Source: Paenibacillus eucommiae (lineage in GTDB: Bacteria; Bacillota; Bacilli; Paenibacillales; NBRC-103111). From it: 64,000 bases of DNA. The notes under the pieces were generated by a model. It ran no database searches and had not been told where the DNA came from. It saw nothing but the letters and a program-made list of their open reading frames with translations. The first letter of the stretch is position 1, and each line of letters opens with the position of its first letter. Location of the stretch: assembly GCF_017874215.1 (NCBI RefSeq), contig NZ_JAGGLB010000016.1, forward strand, positions 62,001 to 126,000. Reading direction: 5' to 3'. The position numbers and the translations under genes were made by a program. Shown here one piece after another: positions 26,000 through 35,060 of the stretch.

Positions 26000-26123
26000 A
26001 ACATCAAAGAGAAGAACTCCTTTCTAACTGAACTACAAGTAAGTTTAAGTTTTAGGGGAGAGAATACCCCGAAGCAGTTCGCCTTCCGCCGAAATGTGAG
26101 AGCGTGTGTGCTGTGTGCGCCAC

Positions 26124-26146
26124 TTAACGATGTTTTTCATCGTTAA
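26124..26146. repeat. TTAACGATG palindromic repeat (single copy)
   Basis: A perfect 9-bp stem, TTAACGATG and CATCGTTAA, surrounds a T5 loop. It is the same unit as in the cluster at 51595-51782 and the half copy at 1196-1210, and is followed by AAGTAGCAG as in the last unit of that cluster. Confidence 0.8.
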
Positions 26147-26257
26147 AGTAGCAGGTTCTCTCCATAGTCCACGCTGGCGGGACCGTTCTTCAGTCCAGCG
26201 GCTAGGCCAGCGGGGAAATCCCCTCCAATCAAGAGAAAACCCTTGCTGGTATTCCGT

Positions 26258-26569
26258 TCGAGCTTTGTAGGAGCTTTGTTTAAGTCTGGTTTGAGCCTGG
26301 TATGAGTCTGGTTTAAGATTTGTTCGAGCTTTGTTTGAGCCTGGTTTGAGCCTGGTATGAGCCTGGTATGAGCCTGGTATGAGCCTGGTTTGAGCCTGGT
26401 ATGAGCCTGGTATGAGCCTGGTATGAGCCTGGTATGAGCCTGGTTTGAGCCTGGTTTGAGCTTGGTTTGAGCTTGGTTTGAGTTGAGCTGGTTGGAGCTT
26501 TGTTTGAGTCTGGTTTAAGATTTGTTTGAGCTTCGTTTGAACTCTGTTTGAGCATGGTATGAACTTGGT
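26258..26569. repeat. 11-bp minisatellite, about 28 units
   Basis: The unit is (A/T)TGAGCCTGGT. The central 12 units (about 26335-26460) are nearly identical, and the flanking ones diverge (TTAAGATTTGT, TCGAGCTTTGT, TTGAACTCTGT). The period is close to one DNA helical turn. A minus-strand open frame through it is a by-product of the period not generating stops. Confidence 0.92.
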
Positions 26570-26586
26570 GTTAGTGCCAATCGCAC

Positions 26587-26753
26587 GATTGTAGCTGAGA
26601 AGAGGGAATGGCTGTGGGTGGAAGAGCGGTAGCGTCCGCCTTTAAAGATTTGTTCCTACCCCCTCATCGATACCATTCAAGGGAACAAATCTTTAACAGC
26701 GGCTGGATCCCACAGCCATTCCCTCCCCGAACCACCAACATTATGAACACGCT
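26587..26753. repeat. 165-bp structured intergenic repeat, copy 2
   Basis: Outer arms AGGGAATGGCTGTGGG and CCCACAGCCATTCCCT are perfect 16-bp complements. Inner arms TTAAAGATTTGTTCC and GGAACAAATCTTTAA are perfect over 15 bp, and the left shoulder holds GCGG-TAGCGT-CCGC. It ends about 60 bp before the esterase start codon and so may lie in its 5' leader. See copy 1 at 1346-1510. Confidence 0.85.
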
Positions 26754-26811
26754 TGTTGCATATTGCAGACGGGTAGATTATCATAGTGACAAAGAATGGG
26801 AGGTATCAATC

Positions 26812-28323
26812 ATGAGTAAAGGTTTAAGTGTAAATGCTATGTTTACAGATCATATGGTGCTGCAGAGAGGGGTGGAGGTCCCTGTGTGGGGGGAAGGGGC
26901 TGACGGTGCAGTCGTTAGAGTTAGGTGCCGCGGTGAGCAAGTGGAGACTAGAGTGGAGAACGGCTCTTGGATGATAGCGCTTCCATCGATAGAAGCAGGA
27001 GGTCCTTTCGAGCTTATCATCGAGAGTGAAGGGCATTCGATCGTCATTCGGGACGTGCTGTTTGGTGATGTTTGGCTAGCTGGCGGGCAATCGAATATGG
27101 AATGGCCGTTATCCGAAGCACAAGGCGGGCCAGCTGAAATTGAGCATATACATCTCCCCAATCTTCGTTATTATGATGTGCCGAAGGTTGCGTATGAGGA
27201 TCGTGCAGCGGATGGTGCAGCGCATGATACAGCACATGGTGCAGCACATAGCTCTTCATGGAAGGTTTGCACGCCGGAACATGCCGGGGCATTCTCAGCT
27301 GTTGCTTTTTACTTCGCAAGACAAATCATCATCGAACAGGGCGTGCCGATCGGAATCATTGGCTGCAACTGGGGTGGCACCTCCGCATCCTGCTGGGTGC
27401 CAGAGCATGTTTTAACTGACGATTCTGAGCTGCGGATCTATGCAGATGAATTTATAGAAATAATCAAGAACTTTGACCCTGCAGCGTTTGCAATTGAAGA
27501 GGCTGAACATAATGTAGCACTTGCCGAGTTTAATCGTAAACATGCAGCGGGACTGCGGGGTAAAGAGCTTGGTGATTATCCTTGGCCAATCCCTATAAGT
27601 CCTAGCTACTTTTTACGACCGTATGGTGTATACGGTACCATGCTGCTCAAAGTAGTCCCGTTTGGATTAAAGGGTTTCCTCTATTACCAGGGCGAGGGAG
27701 ATACTCATCGATCACTTCTCTATGATAAGCTCATGGAAGCATTGATCGGCCATTGGCGAGCGCTCTGGAATCAACCGAAGCTGCCGTTTCTATTCGTCCA
27801 GCTTCCGGCATTCGGGTGTAACGGCAATGAGCTTGGGGAGGAGTGGCCCTTGCTGCGTGAATCACAATTAATTGTAACCGAACGGGTAGCCAACACGGGG
27901 ATGGTTGTAGCCATAGATTGCGGTGAACGGGAAGATATCCATCCGATTAATAAGAAGCCTGTAGGTGAACGCCTGGCTTTATTAGCGCTAGAGCAAGTTT
28001 ATGGACAGTCTGTGGAAAGCTCTGGTCCCGTATTTCATTCTTTGAAGATAGCTGATGGCAAAGCCATACTAAGCTTCGACCATAGCGGGGAAGGACTTTC
28101 AGCAGGAGATTTTCCACTAACCGGCTTTGAAATCACAGATGATTCAAACGTATATGTACCCGCTCAAGCTATTTGTAAAGGCAATGAAGTTGAAGTTTGG
28201 AGTGAGCAGGTGCAGCAGCCTTCTGCTGTTCGATATGGCTGGGCTAATTACACGGAAGCCAACTTGGTTAACAGCTTTGGTCTGCCAGCAGGGCCGTTCC
28301 GTACAAAGCGGGTTCGTACTTAA
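26812..28323 (+). CDS. Sialate-O-acetylesterase-type SGNH esterase 1
   Basis: A 503-residue cytoplasmic-looking esterase without signal peptide. An N-terminal beta-sandwich (MFTDHMVLQRGVEVPVWG) leads into an SGNH domain with the nucleophile block VWLAGGQSNMEWPL (residues about 86-99), YYQGEGD and, near the C-terminus, DIHPINKKPVGERL carrying the Asp/His pair. These enzymes remove O-acetyl groups from sugars such as sialic acid or xylan decorations. The start is ATG 26812 with GGGAGG 8 bp upstream; the longer frame from 26608 would run through the repeat element. It opens a long co-directional catabolic gene set, so it likely deacetylates an imported oligosaccharide. Confidence 0.9.
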   Translation: MSKGLSVNAMFTDHMVLQRGVEVPVWGEGADGAVVRVRCRGEQVETRVENGSWMIALPSIEAGGPFELIIESEGHSIVIRDVLFGDVWLAGGQSNMEWPLSEAQGGPAEIEHIHLPNLRYYDVPKVAYEDRAADGAAHDTAHGAAHSSSWKVCTPEHAGAFSAVAFYFARQIIIEQGVPIGIIGCNWGGTSASCWVPEHVLTDDSELRIYADEFIEIIKNFDPAAFAIEEAEHNVALAEFNRKHAAGLRGKELGDYPWPIPISPSYFLRPYGVYGTMLLKVVPFGLKGFLYYQGEGDTHRSLLYDKLMEALIGHWRALWNQPKLPFLFVQLPAFGCNGNELGEEWPLLRESQLIVTERVANTGMVVAIDCGEREDIHPINKKPVGERLALLALEQVYGQSVESSGPVFHSLKIADGKAILSFDHSGEGLSAGDFPLTGFEITDDSNVYVPAQAICKGNEVEVWSEQVQQPSAVRYGWANYTEANLVNSFGLPAGPFRTKRVRT

Positions 28324-28366
28324 CGTTGTCAACATGTGTTCAGATATCTTTGTAGAGGTGATTGCC

Positions 28367-29728
28367 ATGTATAACATTTTGATTGTTGATGATGAATACG
28401 AAATCCGCCAAGGCTTGGAGGACTATGATTGGGCCAGCATGAATATTCAAGTAGCAGGAAGCTGTGATAATGGATTGGCGGCTTTTCAAAAGGTGCTGGC
28501 GGGGCCGGTAGACATCCTCTTGACAGATATTCGTATGCCCTTTATGGACGGTTTTGAATTGATTCAGAAGGTCAGGCAGGAGTTTCCTTATATTAAAATT
28601 GTGATTTTGACAGGGTATAGTGATTTTTCCTATGCTAAGCAGGGGATTCAATTTGGCATTTCTGATTATTTATTGAAGCCGGCTAATGATAAAGATATTA
28701 AAGAGGCTTTTGGGAAAATTATTGAAGAATTGAATGTTAAAAAGATGATTGAAATCAGGAACACGGCCTTGGAGCGAAAAGCTAAGCTCTCCACCCAATT
28801 TCTCCGCAAGCGTTTTATGCAAAAGCTGCTTTTTCAGAGCATAACCCAAGACGAGATAGAGGAAGGGTGCTCCGAGGGGGAAATGATTCTGGAAAGCAGC
28901 CATTACGCCATTTCTATGATTCGGCTGGATCGAAAAGAAGAGCAAAGTCAGTATTATTCACACCGGGAATGGGATTTAATTATGTTTGCGCTTGGGAACG
29001 TATTGTCTGAGGTTTGGGACGATCAGGGACACGGGTATCATTGGATCGATGAGAACACAGGCAAATGTTATTTATTATGCACGAATCCTGAGCTTCTTCA
29101 AGCTGAGAATTCTGATGCTTCCCTGTTCATGGAGAAAACGTCAAGCATCACCAATAATCTGCAGCGTTTTCGGGGTTTATTGTTATCTACGGTATCTTTA
29201 GGAGTGGGGCCAGTTGTTGATCGGGCTACGCATATATATGAATCCTGCTTATCGATTGCCCAAGCTTTGGATCTAAATAAAAATAAACAAATCTGCATAA
29301 CCGAGTCCAGCATTTCTAATTCTACTCTATCTGTTTTGCAGGATACTAACACGACAGAGATTGCGAATCCAGTAAAAGAAGGCTCCCCACAAGGCATTAT
29401 TGAAGAAGCGAAACGTTACATTGATCAAAATTTCGAAAGGTCCATCACGCTGCAGGACGTCGCGGAGCATATCCACTTCAATCCCAATTATTTAAGCTCA
29501 TTATTCAGGAAAGCAACAGGGAAAAATTACATTCACTATTTAACAGACTGCCGCATGCAGATGGCCATGAAACACCTCCAGCATTCCAATTATAAGGTGT
29601 ATGAAATATCCGAGATGGTGGGGTATTCCACTACGGCGTATTTCATCGACCGGTTTCGCAAGCATACGGGACAAACTCCACAGGAATTCCGGTCTATGCA
29701 GGGAGTCAATGGGGAGGAAATCCATTGA
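28367..29728 (+). CDS. YesN-type AraC-family response regulator of the glycan locus
   Basis: A 453-residue regulator with receiver MYNILIVDDEYEIRQG and phosphoacceptor Asp54 (ILLTDIRMPFMDG), and a C-terminal AraC HTH pair (LQDVAEHIHFNPNYLSSLFR; ISEMVGYSTTAYFIDRFRKH; QTPQEFR). ATG 28367 is used (AGAGGTG upstream); the frame runs open to 28127 only because it overlaps the esterase gene. Its stop overlaps the TTG start of the sensor kinase (TTGA), so the pair is translationally coupled. Expected to activate the transporter and enzyme genes downstream when the kinase detects the glycan. Confidence 0.93.
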   Translation: MYNILIVDDEYEIRQGLEDYDWASMNIQVAGSCDNGLAAFQKVLAGPVDILLTDIRMPFMDGFELIQKVRQEFPYIKIVILTGYSDFSYAKQGIQFGISDYLLKPANDKDIKEAFGKIIEELNVKKMIEIRNTALERKAKLSTQFLRKRFMQKLLFQSITQDEIEEGCSEGEMILESSHYAISMIRLDRKEEQSQYYSHREWDLIMFALGNVLSEVWDDQGHGYHWIDENTGKCYLLCTNPELLQAENSDASLFMEKTSSITNNLQRFRGLLLSTVSLGVGPVVDRATHIYESCLSIAQALDLNKNKQICITESSISNSTLSVLQDTNTTEIANPVKEGSPQGIIEEAKRYIDQNFERSITLQDVAEHIHFNPNYLSSLFRKATGKNYIHYLTDCRMQMAMKHLQHSNYKVYEISEMVGYSTTAYFIDRFRKHTGQTPQEFRSMQGVNGEEIH

Positions 29729-32553
29729 AGTGGACGCACCGCAAACGGATTATTGTAGCGGCGGTAGGCTTGTCTTTATGTGCTCAGATTCTAATGGTGG
29801 GAATGGGGATTCTCAATGCTGGAAGAGTGGATGAAGATATTGAAGCAAGCTCTCGTTTGAAAATGCTGGATTCCGCCAGTTACAATATTACAACGTATTT
29901 AAGCCATATCAATTCCATGCTGAACTATTTGCAATCCAATGAGCTTTCTGAATACGTACGCTCCTTTCTAGCCTTGGAGGATCCCGCTATTGCAAAGCAG
30001 AAGACGGAAGAGGTTAATTTGCTGCTGAAGCAAATCCGGTTTTCCGATAATTTAATCGATAAGGTCTATATTCTTGGCAACTATTCGTTTCAAAAAAATA
30101 TTGTGATCCATCAGGGCCAGAATGATATGTCTGAGGAATACACACCTAATATCTCTGATCTCGCTTCAGCCCAATTGCTGCCCATTTTGCAATATTATCG
30201 CAACCATCCCACTGTTTTTGCAGCCGGGGAGCTAACGGATCGTCTTAAGTTCTCAGCGTCTATGCTTCCTGAGCAAAAAACTGCCGTTAAGCAGCTGGCT
30301 CAGGATTTAGAAGGACGTGTCGTCCTTAATGGAGGCGTTATTGACGGCAATCCTAAATCTTTTATGGTTATCCTAGTAATGAAAAAAGACCTGCTTTCCC
30401 ATTTAGTAGAAAGTGATTCGTTCACTTCCTTCGCGTTAATGGATAACAATCAGAAGCTGATTGATCAGACGCCTCCGCTGAAAGGTACAAAAATGATCAG
30501 TCAAATGAAAACAATCAATTCCTCGGGCTTAAAGTTGGAGATGTTTTCACAGCGAAAAATGGAAAGCATGGCCAATAAACAAGCCTTTTTAATTAAATAT
30601 ATGCTGTTTTTTATGATCATTTTAGTTGTCACTTTTCTCATTACTTTCATTTATTCCCACTATCTGATTTTGCCATTTCGAAAAATCTCGCATCGCATGA
30701 ACAAGCAGCATCTCCTGTTCCCCCTGCAATTTCTGGATAAGGAGAAGGTCAGCAAAGGGGGGATTCCTACCTTATCTCTAAGAAAGAAACTCATTATTTT
30801 ATTTTCCTTATCCGTGTGTATCCCTGCTGTTTCTTCCGCGTTTGCTTATTATCAGTTTATTAATGCCTATTCCAAGCAGCAGATGAAGCCTTATGCAGAG
30901 CAATTCGCACAGCAAGTCAATAAGAATGTTCACCGGCAAGCGATAATCTATGAGGATCTAATTAGCAAGCTAACGCTTAATCCTACCTTTGTCAGCCTGC
31001 TTATTTATCAAAATTTCAATAATTTAAATATGAAACAAGAGCCGGACATTTCCTTCCTCCAATATTCTGGAATTAGTGATGTGTCGTATTTTGTGTTATA
31101 TAACCTGCTGGGTACGCAAACCTATTCCAATCAAAACTCCGATTTTTTGAATTATTTTTCTTTGGACACGAATATCAGAAAAGAAATTGATTCATCCAAC
31201 ACGATTGTTTGGTCCACGAATATGAAGGATCTCTATAATCAACCGACGGTTTCTTTAATTAAGCAAATTTTTGACGCGGCGGGGCCAACTCCCAAACCAA
31301 TCGGATATATTCAGATTGTCCTGAATCAATCGGCGTTTCAAGCCGTGCTGCCTGATAAAAATGATTATTTATTAGCGTTGAACGCAGCCGGAAACGTGCT
31401 CTTTCAGAATGAGCCAACGAAAAAGGCGTTCAAGGAAGTCATGCAAACCAGAGAAGAAGTGCTGGCGCATGAGGGGAATCCGCTCCAATACGCAGTAATA
31501 AATGGAGTCGAGGGGATTGCCAATGTCCACACCATCGAGGGGATGAACTGGAATACCTTTCTTTTAGAATCTATGGAGAGCTTACTTACAGAGCAAAAAA
31601 AGCTGTCTCTCAGTTATTTAATTGTTATTTTCTCAACCATTGTAATCGCGATGATATTTGCTTACGGACTTACGAAATGGCTTATTCGTTCACTAGAGCA
31701 CTTGAAGCTGGCTATGGAGCAGCAAATCGTGGAAGTGAAGATGGATAAACGGATTGTTTATAAGGATCGGGACGAAATCAGTGACCTTATTGACAGCTAT
31801 AATCGGATGATGGCACAGATCAATCAGCTGATGGTTGAAAATATTCAAATTGCCCAGGAAAATAGCTTGAATCAAATGAAGCAGCAGGAGCTGTTATCTT
31901 TAAAGACACAAGCAGAATTAAAAATGCTGCAGCTGCAAATCAACCCGCATTTTCTTTACAATACGCTGCAAAGCATAGGAATGAGAGCGAAGAGAGCGGG
32001 AGAAGAGGAAGTCGGTTTTATGGTATATGCTTTAGCGGACTTATTCCGTTACAGCATTAGCCATGATAGTAATTTTGTTGATCTCTCCGATGAAATTGAG
32101 CATACACGAAATTATATTGCGATTCAGGAGTTTAGATTCAAGGATAAATTTACAGTGGAATGGGACGTATCCGAGGAGGCACTGCAATGCAAAGTGATTA
32201 AATTCGCTCTACAGCCGCTCGTGGAGAATGCAATTTCTCATGGCATACTCAGCTCAATCCGTGAAGGGAAAATATGGATTAAAGCCTTTGTTGACCAGGA
32301 AATGCTGAGCATAACTATAGCAGATAACGGAGTGGGGATTGAGGAGGGGCGCTTGATTTCTATACTAGATCAATGGCAGCTGGGCAATTCCCAGCGTTCA
32401 GGCCGCTCAAATGGGGAAAGCAAAGGTGGATTAGGCTTAAACAACGTTTTTTTTCGCTTGCAATTGATTTATAACGGTCGCGGCACGATGACAATCCAAA
32501 GTGAAACCTTCGAAGGTACAACGATTCAATTAAGGATTCCGCAAGATGTGTAA
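29725..32553 (+). CDS. YesM-type histidine kinase with duplicated extracytoplasmic sensor
   Basis: A 942-residue membrane kinase (TTG start, GGGGAGG 7 bp upstream). Four TM helices are visible: about 9-30, 290-316, 353-377 and 628-649. They enclose two separate extracytoplasmic regions (about 31-289 and 378-627) joined by a 36-residue cytoplasmic linker (LPFRKISHRMNKQHL). HAMP (650-705), His_kinase (LQINPHFLYNTLQ, His742) and HATPase_c (PLVENAISHGI; IADNGVGIE) follow. Ordinary YesM proteins have one sensor and about 580 residues, so this looks like a fusion or duplication of two sensor modules. Paired with the preceding AraC-type regulator. Confidence 0.92.
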   Translation: MKWTHRKRIIVAAVGLSLCAQILMVGMGILNAGRVDEDIEASSRLKMLDSASYNITTYLSHINSMLNYLQSNELSEYVRSFLALEDPAIAKQKTEEVNLLLKQIRFSDNLIDKVYILGNYSFQKNIVIHQGQNDMSEEYTPNISDLASAQLLPILQYYRNHPTVFAAGELTDRLKFSASMLPEQKTAVKQLAQDLEGRVVLNGGVIDGNPKSFMVILVMKKDLLSHLVESDSFTSFALMDNNQKLIDQTPPLKGTKMISQMKTINSSGLKLEMFSQRKMESMANKQAFLIKYMLFFMIILVVTFLITFIYSHYLILPFRKISHRMNKQHLLFPLQFLDKEKVSKGGIPTLSLRKKLIILFSLSVCIPAVSSAFAYYQFINAYSKQQMKPYAEQFAQQVNKNVHRQAIIYEDLISKLTLNPTFVSLLIYQNFNNLNMKQEPDISFLQYSGISDVSYFVLYNLLGTQTYSNQNSDFLNYFSLDTNIRKEIDSSNTIVWSTNMKDLYNQPTVSLIKQIFDAAGPTPKPIGYIQIVLNQSAFQAVLPDKNDYLLALNAAGNVLFQNEPTKKAFKEVMQTREEVLAHEGNPLQYAVINGVEGIANVHTIEGMNWNTFLLESMESLLTEQKKLSLSYLIVIFSTIVIAMIFAYGLTKWLIRSLEHLKLAMEQQIVEVKMDKRIVYKDRDEISDLIDSYNRMMAQINQLMVENIQIAQENSLNQMKQQELLSLKTQAELKMLQLQINPHFLYNTLQSIGMRAKRAGEEEVGFMVYALADLFRYSISHDSNFVDLSDEIEHTRNYIAIQEFRFKDKFTVEWDVSEEALQCKVIKFALQPLVENAISHGILSSIREGKIWIKAFVDQEMLSITIADNGVGIEEGRLISILDQWQLGNSQRSGRSNGESKGGLGLNNVFFRLQLIYNGRGTMTIQSETFEGTTIQLRIPQDV

Positions 32554-32666
32554 AAAACGATATGGATTCTGTATTTTCTGTCATTGAGGTCAAGCAAGTT
32601 CACTGTTAAATTAAGAATATGAATTGCGGCCGCAATCAAAAACTCGAATTCACAGGGGGAAATACG

Positions 32667-34076
32667 GTGCCCAAAAATAAGTTGTTTCAATTCGTAGCGA
32701 TACTTTTATCCTTTTCTTTGCTACTAGTAGGCTGCAGCAGCAATGGATCGCAATCTCCGGCTGCTACGGATAAAGCCACAGAGACTCAAGGAGAGGCAAC
32801 AGCTGCGCCTAACAGTACGGAAAAGGTGACGATTCGGATTCATTTGGCCGAAGGTGAAATAACAAAGGAACAGATTCAGGAGTTTGAGGCGGAGCATACC
32901 AATATTAAGATAGAACGGGTGGATACCGACTTTAATAAATTGATGGGACAGATCGCGGCTAATTCCGAGATTACTCCAGATATTTTCAGACTTTTTGGGG
33001 CAAGTGAATTTCCCTTCTACGCCAGCAGAGGATTGGCACTGAATTTGCAGCCTTATTTTGATGCCAGCAGTTTATTTAAGAAAGATGATCTTCTGGATGC
33101 AACCAATATTTACAGATGGGACGGAAAGGTTCCGGGCCAAGGAGATATATATGGGTTTCCGAAAGACTGGGCTCCAGACTTTAACCTTTTTATCAATAAA
33201 AAGCTGTTTGAAGAAGCCGGTATCCCAATCCCCAGTGATAAAGAGTCTTTAACCTGGGAGAAGGTCATGGAATACGCTCAAAAGCTAACGAAAAAAGATG
33301 GAGACAGTGTAACACAATGGGGTTTATATGATCCATTAGGCGGTGGCGTAGCGGTAAATCAGGATCTCTTGCTTGCGCAACTAGCTTCGTTGGGCCAGAA
33401 ATTATACAGCGATGATAACAGCGAGATTAAATTGAACACGCCGGAAGCGAAGAAGGTTCTGCAATATTGGGTGGATGCTGTCAAGCAGCCGGTTGGACCC
33501 AGCTCGTTACATTCCGAAGCTTTAAGTTTTGTTGATCTTTTTTCGCAAAATAAACTGGGCATGATGATCGTCGGATACTGGTTCAGCGGCATGCTGCGCA
33601 GCAATGAGCTTACCAAAAGCCATATTGATGATTTCATGATGCTGCCTTCACCAAAAATGGACGGCGGTGTACGTGTAGAAGCAACCCGCAGCGGAACCGG
33701 CGGAATTATTTATAGCAAAACCAAGCACCCGAAAGAGGCCTGGACTGTATTTGAATGGTTCTATGGCGGCAAGCCGGCAGATGAACGCGCTAAAGGCGGT
33801 TGGGGTTTACCTGGTTTTAAATCGAAGATTGCACTGATTCCGAAGGATACAAGCTTTGATAAACAAACGTATGATGTCATCAACGACGATCTGAACAATC
33901 TTTCGACATTACCGTACAACCCCTATATTTCTGCAACTGCCATGGGGACTATTTTTGATAAGTATCTGACTCCGGTATATTTTGGCAAGGATACGCTGGA
34001 TGGAGCTATTGAGAAGATTAGCAAGGAAGCCAAAATTCAAATTCAAGAGAATAAAGATATTGTTGGTGCAAACTAA
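32667..34076 (+). CDS. Sugar-binding lipoprotein of the glycan-locus ABC importer
   Basis: A 469-residue family-1 solute-binding protein with lipobox LLVGC (Cys23), a Ser/Thr/Ala/Glu linker, then a MalE-like binding fold (IYGFPKDWAPDFNLFINKKL near residues 165-184). GTG 32667 is chosen because CAGGGGG lies 7 bp upstream and the signal peptide begins there; the frame from 32619 adds 16 unneeded residues. It is followed by two permeases, so it captures the oligosaccharide released outside the cell. It is distinct from the 563-residue binding protein at 22.1 kb and would bind a different ligand. Confidence 0.93.
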   Translation: MPKNKLFQFVAILLSFSLLLVGCSSNGSQSPAATDKATETQGEATAAPNSTEKVTIRIHLAEGEITKEQIQEFEAEHTNIKIERVDTDFNKLMGQIAANSEITPDIFRLFGASEFPFYASRGLALNLQPYFDASSLFKKDDLLDATNIYRWDGKVPGQGDIYGFPKDWAPDFNLFINKKLFEEAGIPIPSDKESLTWEKVMEYAQKLTKKDGDSVTQWGLYDPLGGGVAVNQDLLLAQLASLGQKLYSDDNSEIKLNTPEAKKVLQYWVDAVKQPVGPSSLHSEALSFVDLFSQNKLGMMIVGYWFSGMLRSNELTKSHIDDFMMLPSPKMDGGVRVEATRSGTGGIIYSKTKHPKEAWTVFEWFYGGKPADERAKGGWGLPGFKSKIALIPKDTSFDKQTYDVINDDLNNLSTLPYNPYISATAMGTIFDKYLTPVYFGKDTLDGAIEKISKEAKIQIQENKDIVGAN

Positions 34077-34087
34077 ATCATGTAGAG

Positions 34088-34114
34088 GAGGAAGTGATGA
34101 AAACTCACTTCCTC
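34088..34114 (+). terminator. Intercistronic hairpin after the binding-protein gene
   Basis: GAGGAAGTGA pairs perfectly with TCACTTCCTC around TGAAAAC, followed by TTTC. The left arm is itself a Shine-Dalgarno for a 12-codon frame (ATG 34097, stop 34133-34135), so it may attenuate or tune permease expression. Confidence 0.6.
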
Positions 34115-34145
34115 TTTCATGAAGCGGAAGGGTGATGGACTGAAC

Positions 34146-35057
34146 ATGGGCAAGAGCGAACGGAGAGAAACGAAGGAGTTCTATATTCTAACATTTCCAT
34201 GGATAATCATATTTCTTTTTCTTTCTCTTATCCCTCTGTTATATGGATTTTACTTGAGCTTTACTAACTTTGCCGGCTTTAACTTTGATCATGTCCGAAA
34301 TGTGGGCTTGCGTAATTACAACAATGTATTTAACGATAGCGACGCGATGTATTCGCTGGGCAGATCTTTTATGGTAGGTGCCTTAAATGTTTTTTTTAGC
34401 ACGGTTATCGGTTTTATGATCGCTGTGTTACTTAACAATAATTTTAAAGCCATTGGCTTCTTCAGGTCACTTTATTATTTGCCTGCGATTCTGCCTATCA
34501 CTGCGGTGGGGCTGATGTGGAAATATATATTTGCAGATAATGGAATATTAAACAGCTTCCTGCATGTTATAGGCTTTAACCCGATCCAGTGGCTCGGCTA
34601 TGACCATGCTACGCTCTCGCTGGTTATTTTGTTAAGCTGGGGCTGCGGTGGCGGAATTATTATATACCTGGCAGGGTTAAAAGGGATTTCTCCAGAGCTC
34701 TACGAGGCGGCAGCCATTGATGGAGCGGGACCCTTCTACCGGTTTCGTCTAATTACCATTCCGCTGATGACACCTGTGATTTTCTTTAATCTTGTGTTTG
34801 GAATTATTGGCTCCTTGCAAATATTTGCCCAAGCCACTTTGCTTACATCCAATAGCGGATTAATGGGGGTTCCCATCCGGCCGATTTATTTATATTTGGT
34901 GCATACGTACCAGCAAATTTTTATGTTCCAACGTTATGCCTATGGTTTAGCGCTGTTATGGGTGCTTTTTATCATTACGATCCTGCTTACCCTGATTGTC
35001 TTTGGTACCAGCCGGTTATGGGTTCATTATGAAACGGATGATCGGAAAGGAAGATAA
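34146..35057 (+). CDS. Sugar ABC transporter permease (MalF-type)
   Basis: A 303-residue permease with six TM helices and EAA loop YEAAAIDGAGPFYRFRLITI (residues about 190-209). ATG 34146 (MGKSERRETKEF) fits the family's short charged N-terminus and has GGAAGGG 13 bp upstream; ATG 34119 has no RBS and would add nine residues. It belongs to the binding protein-permease-permease set of the glycan locus, again with no ATPase gene, so it must share an MsmX-type subunit. Confidence 0.9.
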   Translation: MGKSERRETKEFYILTFPWIIIFLFLSLIPLLYGFYLSFTNFAGFNFDHVRNVGLRNYNNVFNDSDAMYSLGRSFMVGALNVFFSTVIGFMIAVLLNNNFKAIGFFRSLYYLPAILPITAVGLMWKYIFADNGILNSFLHVIGFNPIQWLGYDHATLSLVILLSWGCGGGIIIYLAGLKGISPELYEAAAIDGAGPFYRFRLITIPLMTPVIFFNLVFGIIGSLQIFAQATLLTSNSGLMGVPIRPIYLYLVHTYQQIFMFQRYAYGLALLWVLFIITILLTLIVFGTSRLWVHYETDDRKGR

Positions 35058-35060
35058 GCA

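Larger units (their letters stand above)
25649..26586. other. Gene-free, repeat-rich stretch
   Basis: No gene is supported. In order it contains GGATGGGT/C tandems (about 25694-25720), three TGATATAT repeats (about 25889-25912), four TGTAAAAC repeats (25934-25972) running into a terminator (25968-25999), a TTAACGATG palindrome (26124-26146), a GAAATCCCCTCCAATCAAG module shared with 1.28 and 51.82 kb (26215-26249), and an 11-bp minisatellite (26258-26569). Confidence 0.75.

Noticed and set aside
26313..26555. 80-codon minus-strand ORF with repeating Gln-Ala-His-Thr-Arg-Leu-Ile-Pro-Gly-Ser
   Set aside because: It is only the translation of the 11-bp minisatellite, whose period not divisible by three avoids stops; there is no RBS or flanking coding sequence.
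26608..26811. 68-residue N-terminal extension of acetylesterase 1
   Set aside because: It would translate most of the dispersed 165-bp repeat; ATG 26812 has a well-placed GGGAGG and matches the family start.
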